Source: Candidatus Acidiferrales bacterium (GTDB lineage: Bacteria > Acidobacteriota > Terriglobia > Acidiferrales > UBA7541). Taken from it: DNA of 11,943 nt. The position numbers and the translations under genes are program-made. Positions within the stretch are counted from its first letter, which is position 1; each line of letters opens with the position of its first letter. Under the pieces are notes generated by a model. The model was not told the origin of the DNA. It did no database searches and saw only the letters and a program-made list of their open reading frames with translations. The DNA lies in assembly GCA_030044295.1 (NCBI GenBank), contig JASHWB010000293.1, positions 1 through 11,943 of the forward strand. The letters are read 5' to 3'. Positions 1 through 6,366 of the stretch are shown here, piece by piece.

Positions 1-230
1 TTGCGGACGCGCTCTTTCCACTGCTCCACGTCGAGTTCGTATTTTTTCCGGTCGCGGATCGTTCCCAGTTGCGCGGCCTTGCTGGTTTCGAGTCCGGACC
101 TGGAGTCAGCGACGCGCGTTTCTACTTCGGCGAGCTTCTTCGGAAACGTTGCAAGGTGCTCGCGCACCTCTCGCAACTGCGCGTCCAGGTTCTGCAGGTC
201 GAGGAGATTCTGGAGGGACTTTTGCAGCAC
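1..230 (-). CDS. Coiled-coil zinc-ribbon protein (COG1579-like), N-terminal part, cut by window edge
   Basis: Reading leftward from a GTG at 228-230, the frame stays open to the window edge (76 codons seen). The protein begins MLQKSLQNLLDLQNLDAQLR and continues as a charged helix with Leu/Glu/Lys/Arg heptad character. This LQ-LLDLQ-LD opening, followed by a predicted coiled coil, is typical of the bacterial C4-type zinc-ribbon proteins of COG1579. These have two long helices and a C-terminal Cys4 ribbon, with a poorly defined role thought to involve nucleic acid or protein scaffolding. The ribbon itself would lie outside the window, so it is not seen. An in-frame TAG at 241-243 excludes a longer start, and GTG is the first possible initiator after it. 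There is no Shine-Dalgarno; a TAGAAT box sits six bases upstream, suggesting a leaderless message. The family call is from memory of the motif. Confidence 0.72.
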   Translation of the reverse strand, partial: MLQKSLQNLLDLQNLDAQLREVREHLATFPKKLAEVETRVADSRSGLETSKAAQLGTIRDRKKYELDVEQWKERVR

Positions 231-236
231 GCCGCC

Positions 237-242
237 ATTCTA
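237..242 (-). promoter_or_regulatory. Putative -10 box (TAGAAT) of the zinc-ribbon gene, leaderless type
   Basis: On the minus strand TAGAAT ends six bases before the GTG start, so transcription would begin at or within a base of the start codon. The TAG of this box is also the in-frame stop just upstream. No convincing -35 hexamer is seen at 16-18 bases. The same spacing recurs before the phosphoribosyltransferase gene. Confidence 0.4.
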
Positions 243-255
243 ACACACGGTTGCC

Positions 256-289
256 AGGCCGCTTGTAGCGCGCTGCCGCGCTCGGGCCT
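256..289. terminator. Two-part hairpin between thioesterase and zinc-ribbon genes
   Basis: An outer perfect stem AGGCC (256-260)/GGCCT (285-289) encloses an inner perfect stem AGCGCG (267-272)/CGCGCT (277-282) with a CTGC loop. It lies in the short gap after the thioesterase stop and before the putative promoter of the next leftward gene. On the minus strand no U-run follows it, so it may be a weak terminator, an attenuating structure or only GC-rich sequence. Confidence 0.35.
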
Positions 290-296
290 CCCTTCT

Positions 297-1709
297 TTAT
301 AGCTGCTTCTTCAGGAAGGCGATCGTCCGCCGCCAGGAATCCTCTTGCGCTTCGGCATCAGCCCGCGGGTTGCCGCCAAACGACAACCGGGCGCCGCGCA
401 AGTGCTCGTGCCGGCTGCTCCGGGCTGTAGTCGGCAGGTGCGGATAGCGCAGTGAATGCCCCGCGGACGGGTAGTGAAGGTGCTCAACGGCGTGTGCGAA
501 TCCGCTCTTTCGCAGCCGGACGATAATCGCTTCGGCCATTTCCGCCGCGGGCCAGACGTGATCGTCGCCACCGGAAATCAGGAGCATCGGGCCCTTGATT
601 CGCTCGACCGGAATTGCCGCTTGCTCCACCGCTTCTGAATTTCGCAGTCCAGCGAGAAACAGATTGCGGAACATCACGGGACGCCTCATTGCCACGACTG
701 GAAACGCCGAGCGCCACATGAAGCCTCGCACCGGCAAGGGCGCACTCTCAATTGGCAACCCTTGCCATAACCATGCCGGAACGCTGCCGTTCGTCTTCTT
801 GTCGCGTCCTCCCGAATCCCATGCCACTGAACTGGGGGCATAAGCAACTACCGCTCGAAGTGCCGGAAAGCGCGCGGCCGCCAAGAGCGCGAGCTCTGCC
901 CCGCGTGACACGCCCAGCACTCCGATGCGCTTCGCATCGATCTCTGGCTGAGCAGTCAACCACGCTAGCGCCGTTCCCATATATTCCAAGCGCACCCGGT
1001 GCAGCCATGCCGGCAGCGGTGGGACTCCAAAATAGGCGAGCGCCAGCGTCGCGAACCCGTGCCGCGACAGCACGGCGGCCTTATCGACATCGAAACCGCC
1101 TCCCGATCCGCTAAGCACAACGACAACCGGCAGCCGCGGATCTGTCCGGTTCGCCCGTGGGGGAAGAAACAGCCGTCCTACGTGGCCGTTCATCGGACCG
1201 GGCTTCGCATCTGCCACGGTCTCGAACCGATTCTCTGCGTTCAAGGATAGATCGCGCAGCACCGTTCCTCGCGCGCGGAATAGCCGCTCGATCCGCGCGG
1301 ACACAATCGCCGAGCGATCAATCTCCGCCTCCAGCATCACCGAGTGCGGCATGGAGTCTTTCTTCGCGAACATCGCGCGCGCCCTGGCGCGAGCTCCCTC
1401 GCTGTCACGAGCCAGGTGCATGGACCAGAACAGGCCCATGGGCACAACGCCCTTGTAGGTTCCTCCCGTAGATTCCTGCGCGCCAAGATCCACTTGCCCG
1501 TTTGCATCCGCGCGAAACTGGGCTTCGGAGCTCCAGCGGCGGTTTTCGTCGTCTTCCGTTGTCGCGTGAATGCGGACTTTCTGGTGGGGTGCCAGCCCGC
1601 TCAACCGGATGCGCACGTCCTCGTCGACGAACACGCCCTCCGGCGGAACGTCGAACCGTATGTTTCCTTCAGACACCAGGTGGGATTGGGGTTCGGCCCT
1701 TGACATCAT
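297..1709 (-). CDS. Acyl-CoA thioesterase / BAAT-family alpha/beta hydrolase
   Basis: A 470-residue cytosolic protein (no signal peptide) with the two-domain architecture of acyl-CoA thioester hydrolases and bile acid-CoA:amino acid N-acyltransferases. Residues about 15-145 form the beta-sandwich BAAT N-terminal domain, with the family signature GGTYKGVVPMGLFWSM at 82-97. Residues about 190-470 form the alpha/beta-hydrolase BAAT C-terminal domain. The likely catalytic triad is Ser268 in GVSRG, Asp382 or Asp383 in GDDHVWP, and His418 in AGHS. The SGSGGG at 200-205 would shape the oxyanion hole. A serine nucleophile, rather than the cysteine of N-acyltransferases, points to hydrolysis of acyl-CoA to free acid and CoA; the acyl chain is unknown. 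Two ATG codons are adjacent at the start (1707-1709 and 1704-1706). There is no clear Shine-Dalgarno. It probably has its own promoter. Confidence 0.88.
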   Translation of the reverse strand: MMSRAEPQSHLVSEGNIRFDVPPEGVFVDEDVRIRLSGLAPHQKVRIHATTEDDENRRWSSEAQFRADANGQVDLGAQESTGGTYKGVVPMGLFWSMHLARDSEGARARARAMFAKKDSMPHSVMLEAEIDRSAIVSARIERLFRARGTVLRDLSLNAENRFETVADAKPGPMNGHVGRLFLPPRANRTDPRLPVVVVLSGSGGGFDVDKAAVLSRHGFATLALAYFGVPPLPAWLHRVRLEYMGTALAWLTAQPEIDAKRIGVLGVSRGAELALLAAARFPALRAVVAYAPSSVAWDSGGRDKKTNGSVPAWLWQGLPIESAPLPVRGFMWRSAFPVVAMRRPVMFRNLFLAGLRNSEAVEQAAIPVERIKGPMLLISGGDDHVWPAAEMAEAIIVRLRKSGFAHAVEHLHYPSAGHSLRYPHLPTTARSSRHEHLRGARLSFGGNPRADAEAQEDSWRRTIAFLKKQL

Positions 1710-1718
1710 CGACGCCGC

Positions 1719-1724
1719 CTTATA
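1719..1724 (-). promoter_or_regulatory. Putative -10 box (TATAAG) of the thioesterase gene
   Basis: TATAAG on the minus strand lies nine bases before the first ATG and twelve before the second. The transcript would therefore have little or no leader, which fits the absence of a ribosome-binding site. No good -35 hexamer is seen. Confidence 0.35.
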
Positions 1725-1799
1725 CCACAGGGTGGCTGCGCCGAGCGCCTAGAACATTCCTCTTCGAGTGCTACCTCGCTGCGGATCGTACCCGAGTTC

Positions 1800-2189
1800 T
1801 TACGGCACGGCCTGTACTTCCATGGTTTGGTCTATGGCGTAATTTACACACCCAGGATTTGTAGCTGTAGGGCAATGCGCCACCGCCTGAAAGTTGGTTG
1901 CGGACGCGCTGACATCATACGTATATCCGTCGCGTCCCTGTTTCCGCATGCTCATCGCTCCGCTAGAAACCAGGTCGTCGATGGATGCGTACGACCCGTG
2001 TTCCGCCTGATACAGCCGCTCCGCCTGCGCAATCGCCAGCAGATCGCTTTTGACGCCTACCACGTCAATCGTCTGCGCGGGCGTCGACGCCCCATCAACC
2101 GATACCGATTTCTGAAAGTAAAATTTGTACGTGAGCGCCGCGATCAGCGCCACTACCAGAAGCCCGATAACACTTCCTAATCCGCGCAT
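1800..2189 (-). CDS. Small membrane-anchored pilin-like protein
   Basis: A 129-residue protein that opens with MRGLGSVIGLLVVALIAALT, a single hydrophobic helix (about residues 6-25) with only one Arg before it. A soluble domain follows. Residues 49-75 (LLAIAQAERLYQAEHGSYAS and on) resemble the post-helix region of bacterial major pseudopilins and type IV pilins, where a helix leads into a GxY(A/P)S turn. Cys106 and Cys114 near the C-terminus could form a pilin-like disulphide loop. The canonical prepilin peptidase site with Glu at +5 is absent, so processing by PilD is doubtful. I chose the ATG at 2187-2189 because GAGGTG lies five bases upstream; a GTG two codons earlier falls inside that ribosome-binding site. 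It is divergent from the M16 protease gene and no pilus assembly genes are nearby. Function is not established. Confidence 0.72.
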   Translation of the reverse strand: MRGLGSVIGLLVVALIAALTYKFYFQKSVSVDGASTPAQTIDVVGVKSDLLAIAQAERLYQAEHGSYASIDDLVSSGAMSMRKQGRDGYTYDVSASATNFQAVAHCPTATNPGCVNYAIDQTMEVQAVP

Positions 2190-2192
2190 AAT

Positions 2193-2198
2193 CACCTC
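2193..2198 (-). promoter_or_regulatory. Ribosome-binding site deciding the pilin-like start
   Basis: GAGGTG on the minus strand is five bases before the ATG at 2189. It overlaps the GTG at 2193-2195 that would otherwise extend the reading frame by two codons, so the ATG is preferred. Confidence 0.6.
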
Positions 2199-2408
2199 GT
2201 TTGCGCCACAATCACCGAGTGCAACTTCCGTTAGCGTATTGCTCTAAACCATCGCTTCTCGCATCAAACCACTCTGTCCGGCCAGCGGTCTACCCTTGAC
2301 GGCAGCCAACGTTCGTATCAGCCAACGCCGCTCCGGCGATTCGAACTGTTATAACCGGAAGGTTAAGCTGCATTATGATGATGACTCGCGCTTCTGGCGT
2401 GAAGCATT

Positions 2409-2413
2409 GGAGG
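2409..2413 (+). promoter_or_regulatory. Ribosome-binding site deciding the M16 protease start
   Basis: GGAGG lies nine bases before the ATG at 2423, which opens a signal peptide. The earlier in-frame ATG cluster at 2375 has no Shine-Dalgarno and would put 16 mixed, charged residues in front of the signal peptide. Confidence 0.65.
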
Positions 2414-2422
2414 AAAGACCGC

Positions 2423-5119
2423 ATGCCGAGCTGCTCACGATTGGTTTCTCTCGCCCTGACTGCACTTGTTGCCGTTTTGCTCGTCCCAGCGCTGCCGTTC
2501 GTCCGGCACCGCGCGGCGATGGCCCAAGAAAACGCCGACGTGCTGCGCGCCACTCTGTCCAACGGCTTGCGCGTGATCGTCGTTCGCGATCCGCTCGCGC
2601 CTGTGGCCACGGCCGTGATGAATTACAAAGTTGGGTCCGACGAAGCGCCCGCCGGTTTCCCGGGCATGGCGCACGCTCAGGAACATATGATGTTTCGCGG
2701 CAGTCCCAATCTTTCCGCCGATCAATTAGCCGAGATAACCGCGGCGATGGGTGGCGATTTCGACGCCGATACGCAGGACACCGTCACGCAATATTTTTTC
2801 ACCGTTCCCGCTGAGGATTTGAGCGTGGCGTTGCACGTCGCAGCGTTGCGCATGTCCGGAGTGGATGACTCCGCCGCGGAATGGGACAAAGAGCGCGGTG
2901 CGATCGAGCAGGAAGTAGCCGCCGATCTCTCCAATCCCATTTACGTCTTTGAGAAACAGTTGCTCGCGCAGATGTTCACGGGCACTCCATACGAGCACGA
3001 CGCTCTCGGCACGCGTCCTTCTTTTGACAAAACCACCGCCGAAATGCTGCATGATTTTTATTCCACCTGGTACGCGCCGAATAACGGCGTTTACATCATC
3101 GTCGGAGACGTCGATCCTGCAGCCGTGATGGCGCAGGTTAAAGAGCTTTTCAGCAAGATTCCGGAAAAGACGCTTCCTCCGCGTCCAGCCGTCAACCTAC
3201 AGCCAGTGAAAACCAGCACTCTGAATCTGACTACCGACTTCCCCTTTGGAGTGGCGGCGATTTCGTTTCGCATGCCTGGCATGGATAGTCCCGACTATGC
3301 CGCCGCGCAGGTACTTTCGGACGTTCTCAACAGCGAGCGCGGCAGCTTGTATGCACTCGTCCCACAGGGCAAAGCGCTCTTCGCCGAATTTGGAAGCTTC
3401 GGCGATCTGCCCGGAGCCGGACTCGGAGTGGCGCTCGCCGGCTATCCGAAGGGAGGCGACGGCACCGGACTAGTTCAGGAAATTCAAAAAATTCTTGCTG
3501 ACGACGTGAAGAACGGCATCCCTGCTGATTTAGTCGAAGCGGCCAAGGCCCACGAAGTCGCTGATGCTGAATTCCGTCGCAATTCCATCTCTGGCCTCGC
3601 GTTCGAATGGTCGAATGCTGTCGCGGTCGAGGGCAGGAATTCGCCAGAAGACGATATCGACGCGATACGCAGAGTGACGCCCGCCGACGTGAATCGCGTA
3701 GCCGCCGAGTACTTTCAGCCGGAACACGCGGTCCTGTCGGTGCTTACGCCTGAGGAATCCGGCAAGCCTATTTCCCAGAAATCCTATGGTGGCCAGGAGT
3801 CTTTTGCACCCTCGAAGGTTACTCCTGTTGCGCTTCCCAAGTGGGCGTCCGATGCGCTCGCCAAGCTCGCCATTCCTGCTTTGCCGGTGCGTCCTGAAGA
3901 ATCGACGCTTTCGAACGGCATCAAATTGATCGTGGTGCCCGAGCGCGTTAGCCAGACGGTCAGCGTGTTTGGAGGCATCCGCACCAATCCCGACGTCCAG
4001 CAGCCTGAAAGCCAGCAGGGCGTTTCGGACGTTTTGGGCCAGCTCTTCGATTACGGCACCACCACCCTCGACCGCCTGGCGTATCAAAAGGCGCTTGACG
4101 ATATCGCCGCTCACGAATCCGGCGGCACGAGCTTCTCGCTACAGGTGCTGCCGGAGCATTTCGATCGCGGCGTGCAACTACTTGCGGATAACGAGCTGCA
4201 TCCGGCGATGCCCGCCGATGCTTTCAAAATCGTGCAGGGGCAAACTGCGCGCAGCGTAGCAGGTGAACTCCAGAGCCCTGGATTCTTGTCGGAGCTGGCA
4301 CTTGATAAAGCTCTGTTTCCGCCGGCCGATCCGGCTAGCCGGCACGCCACGCCGCAATCCGTGGAATCGCTCGCGCTCGCCGACGTACAAAAGTACTACC
4401 ACGACACCTATCGCCCCGATCTGACGACGATCGTGGTGATCGGCGACGTCTCGCCGGATGAGGCAAAATCTGAGATCGAAAAATATTTCGGAACCTGGAA
4501 TGCTGAGGGCCCCAAACCGGACACCGAGTATCCGACCGTCCCAAATAACCAAAGCTCGAGCAACGTCGTGCCGGACAAGAGCCGCGTGCAAGACCAAGTG
4601 ACGCTCGCCGAGACGCTGAAGATGAACCGTTACAATCCCGACTACTACGCGCTGGAATTGGGCAACCACGTTCTCGGCGGCGGTTTTTACGCTACCCGCC
4701 TCTACCGCGACCTGCGTATGAAATCGGGGCTGGTTTACAACGTTGGCTCCAATTTTGGGTTCGGACGCACCCGGAGCACGTACAGCGTAACCTACGCGTG
4801 CGACCCGCCGAACGTCTCGAAAGCGCGCGCGATCGTAGTGGACAACCTAGTGGCCATGCAAAAGCAGCTAGTCACGCCCGAAGAGCTGCATCAGGCCAAA
4901 GCGCTTCTGCTGCGAGAAATCCCTTTGTCCGAGGGCAGCGTCGATAGCATCGCAAACGGGCTGCTTTCGCGCTCGGAGATGGATTTGCCGCTGAACGAGC
5001 CGGAAATCGCGGCGAGGCATTACGAGAAGCTAAGCGCTTCAGACGTTCAAGCGGCGTTCGCAAAGTGGATTCGTCCGGACGATCTGGTGCAAATCGTGCG
5101 CGGCCCGAATCCGCAGTAG
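2423..5119 (+). CDS. Exported M16 family zinc protease (two-domain, insulinase/pitrilysin type)
   Basis: An 898-residue protein with an N-terminal export signal: a hydrophobic core at about residues 6-27 and an AMA|QE cleavage site after residue 34. It should act in the periplasm or outside the cell. The first M16 half carries the inverted zinc motif HAQEH (His84, Glu87 catalytic, His88). The third ligand Glu164 is in ERGAIEQE, at the spacing expected for the family. The second half starts near residue 480 with TLSNGIKLIVV, repeating the TLSNGLRVIVV of the first half. Its zinc motif is replaced by Asp536, Gly539 and Gln540, as is usual for the inactive lobe. RMKSGLVY (Arg765, Tyr772) matches the conserved Arg/Tyr pair by which the second lobe completes the active site. 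Such enzymes enclose and cut peptides or unfolded proteins; the substrate is unknown. A frame extension to an ATG at 2375 is possible but less likely. Confidence 0.93.
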   Translation: MPSCSRLVSLALTALVAVLLVPALPFVRHRAAMAQENADVLRATLSNGLRVIVVRDPLAPVATAVMNYKVGSDEAPAGFPGMAHAQEHMMFRGSPNLSADQLAEITAAMGGDFDADTQDTVTQYFFTVPAEDLSVALHVAALRMSGVDDSAAEWDKERGAIEQEVAADLSNPIYVFEKQLLAQMFTGTPYEHDALGTRPSFDKTTAEMLHDFYSTWYAPNNGVYIIVGDVDPAAVMAQVKELFSKIPEKTLPPRPAVNLQPVKTSTLNLTTDFPFGVAAISFRMPGMDSPDYAAAQVLSDVLNSERGSLYALVPQGKALFAEFGSFGDLPGAGLGVALAGYPKGGDGTGLVQEIQKILADDVKNGIPADLVEAAKAHEVADAEFRRNSISGLAFEWSNAVAVEGRNSPEDDIDAIRRVTPADVNRVAAEYFQPEHAVLSVLTPEESGKPISQKSYGGQESFAPSKVTPVALPKWASDALAKLAIPALPVRPEESTLSNGIKLIVVPERVSQTVSVFGGIRTNPDVQQPESQQGVSDVLGQLFDYGTTTLDRLAYQKALDDIAAHESGGTSFSLQVLPEHFDRGVQLLADNELHPAMPADAFKIVQGQTARSVAGELQSPGFLSELALDKALFPPADPASRHATPQSVESLALADVQKYYHDTYRPDLTTIVVIGDVSPDEAKSEIEKYFGTWNAEGPKPDTEYPTVPNNQSSSNVVPDKSRVQDQVTLAETLKMNRYNPDYYALELGNHVLGGGFYATRLYRDLRMKSGLVYNVGSNFGFGRTRSTYSVTYACDPPNVSKARAIVVDNLVAMQKQLVTPEELHQAKALLLREIPLSEGSVDSIANGLLSRSEMDLPLNEPEIAARHYEKLSASDVQAAFAKWIRPDDLVQIVRGPNPQ

Positions 5120-5184
5120 GCGCTTCACGCCGTCCGCTCTCCGGCTGCGACTCGGAAGCAGGCCATTGGCACGAATGGTTCTGC

Positions 5185-5206
5185 AGCCGCGCCGCGGCCC
5201 GCGGCT
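5185..5206. terminator. GC-rich hairpin between convergent genes
   Basis: AGCCGCG (5185-5191) pairs perfectly with CGCGGCT (5200-5206) around an eight-base loop. It sits in the gap between the convergent M16 and oxidoreductase genes and overlaps the oxidoreductase stop codon. It has no T-run on either side, so termination by this element alone is uncertain. Confidence 0.3.
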
Positions 5207-6239
5207 ACTTCACGGTAAGGATCACCTTGCCGAGATTCTTCCGCTCTTGCACATATTGATGAGCGGCTGCGGCCTGTTCCAGTGGAAACGTCTTGGAAAT
5301 CATCGGCTTGATTTTGCCCTCGGCGTACATCCGGAAAATGTCGTTGAGTTCGCTTCGGCAGTGATCGCCGCGCGAACGCGCCTGCCCCAGATTCACTCCG
5401 ATCACCGCCGCGCCTTTTTTCATCAGATCGAGCGGGTTGAATTTCGGTGTTTGCATCATCGCTTTCGCGGCACGTATGCGGTCCTGCTTCCCGTCCGAAC
5501 TCGCGACGGTGGAGAATCCGTACGCCACCAGCCGGCCGGTGGGCGCAAGGCACTCGTAACTTTTCTCCCAGGATTTCCCGCCGATCGGGTCCATCACCAT
5601 CTCCACGCCGCCCGGCGCGTATTTCCCAATCACTTCCACAAAGTCGGACTTCTCGTAGTCGATCGCGTGCTGCACGCCAATCCTGCGCAGATATTCCTGT
5701 TTTGTCGGTCCGGCCGTGCCGAAAACAAATAGCCCCCTGGCCCGCGCCAGCTGCACTGCGGCCGTTCCCACGCCGCCGGCCGCGCTGTGAACCAAGATCC
5801 GCTGTCCCGGCTGCATGTTGCCCATGGTGATGATTGCTTCATACGCCGTGAGATAGTTGGCGGGAATGGCTGCGCCATCGTTGAAGCTCATCCCGGCGGG
5901 AAGCCGGTACGTGTAAATGGACGGAACCGCAACCCATTCCGCGTACGCCTTGAAATCCGTCATCGCGACCACCGCATCGCCGGGCCGGAAATTCTCACCG
6001 TGGTCCTGCGCACCCGGCTCGGCTGCTTTCTCCACGACTCCGGCGATTTCTAGCCCCGGAACGAAGGGCGGCTTGGGCGAATCGGGATAGAGTCCCATCC
6101 GCTGCAGCAGATCGGCGAAATTCACTCCGACAGCTTTCACGCGGATCAGCACTTCTCCCGGACGGGGCTGTGGATCGGGCGCCTGTTGCATCTCCAAAAC
6201 TTCAGGCGGTCCGTACCTCCGTACAACCAGAGCGCGCAT
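5205..6239 (-). CDS. NADPH:quinone oxidoreductase-like medium-chain dehydrogenase (VAT-1-like)
   Basis: A 344-residue cytosolic member of the medium-chain dehydrogenase/reductase superfamily, at the usual length for quinone reductases. It has a GroES-like N-terminal domain (about residues 1-120) with VGVNFADLLQRMGLYP at 37-52 and the PGLEIAGVV strand at 61-69. A Rossmann domain follows, with the nucleotide-binding loop AAGGVG at 153-158. The catalytic and structural zinc cysteines of alcohol dehydrogenases are absent. This fits zinc-free NADPH-dependent reduction of quinones or alpha,beta-unsaturated carbonyls. The FADLLQRMGLY segment and the DPIGGKSWEKSYECLAPTGR region are closest to the VAT-1/quinone oxidoreductase subgroup. 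The start is firm: AAGGAG at 6246-6251 lies six bases before the ATG. It is convergent with the M16 gene and divergent from the tldD-like operon, so it is a single-gene unit. Substrate specificity cannot be read from the sequence. Confidence 0.9.
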   Translation of the reverse strand: MRALVVRRYGPPEVLEMQQAPDPQPRPGEVLIRVKAVGVNFADLLQRMGLYPDSPKPPFVPGLEIAGVVEKAAEPGAQDHGENFRPGDAVVAMTDFKAYAEWVAVPSIYTYRLPAGMSFNDGAAIPANYLTAYEAIITMGNMQPGQRILVHSAAGGVGTAAVQLARARGLFVFGTAGPTKQEYLRRIGVQHAIDYEKSDFVEVIGKYAPGGVEMVMDPIGGKSWEKSYECLAPTGRLVAYGFSTVASSDGKQDRIRAAKAMMQTPKFNPLDLMKKGAAVIGVNLGQARSRGDHCRSELNDIFRMYAEGKIKPMISKTFPLEQAAAAHQYVQERKNLGKVILTVK

Positions 6240-6245
6240 CTAAGT

Positions 6246-6251
6246 CTCCTT
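6246..6251 (-). promoter_or_regulatory. Strong ribosome-binding site of the oxidoreductase gene
   Basis: AAGGAG on the minus strand (part of GGAAGGAG) lies six bases before the ATG at 6239. It is the best Shine-Dalgarno match in the window. Confidence 0.7.
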
Positions 6252-6319
6252 CCAGGGGTTCCTAGGTCTATCTCGCGCGTTGATTCGGGCCGGAAGCGAA
6301 ACAACCGCGGCGTTTTCGT

Positions 6320-6348
6320 TTGGTTTCGATGGCATCCTATCTTAAACT
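6320..6348 (+). promoter_or_regulatory. Candidate promoter of the exported tldD-like operon
   Basis: TTGGTT (6320-6325) and TAAACT (6343-6348) are 17 bases apart, the optimal sigma-70-type spacing, although the -35 match is weak. The predicted start site near 6355 would give a leader of about 12 bases before the ATG at 6367, which has no clear Shine-Dalgarno. The element lies in the divergent 127-base gap shared with the leftward oxidoreductase gene. Confidence 0.4.
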
Positions 6349-6366
6349 GATGAGCTTCGCGTCACG

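Larger units (their letters stand above)
2190..2422. other. Divergent intergenic region with candidate promoter
   Basis: This stretch separates the leftward pilin-like gene from the rightward M16 protease gene and holds no convincing gene. The best -10 candidate for the rightward gene is TATAAC at 2350-2355, inside the palindrome GTTATAAC. A TTGACG at 2296-2301 looks like a -35 hexamer but has no -10 at the right distance (TATCAG at 2316-2321 leaves only 14 bases). No clear promoter for the leftward gene was found. Confidence 0.35.

Noticed and set aside
2296..2321. TTGACG ... TATCAG as a promoter for the M16 gene
   Set aside because: The spacing is only 14 bases, too short for a sigma-70-type promoter, and it lies more than 100 bases from the start.
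2375..2422. N-terminal extension of the M16 protease to the ATG cluster at 2375
   Set aside because: It adds 16 polar and charged residues ahead of a signal peptide. The ATG at 2423 has a GGAGG at suitable distance, whereas 2375 has none.
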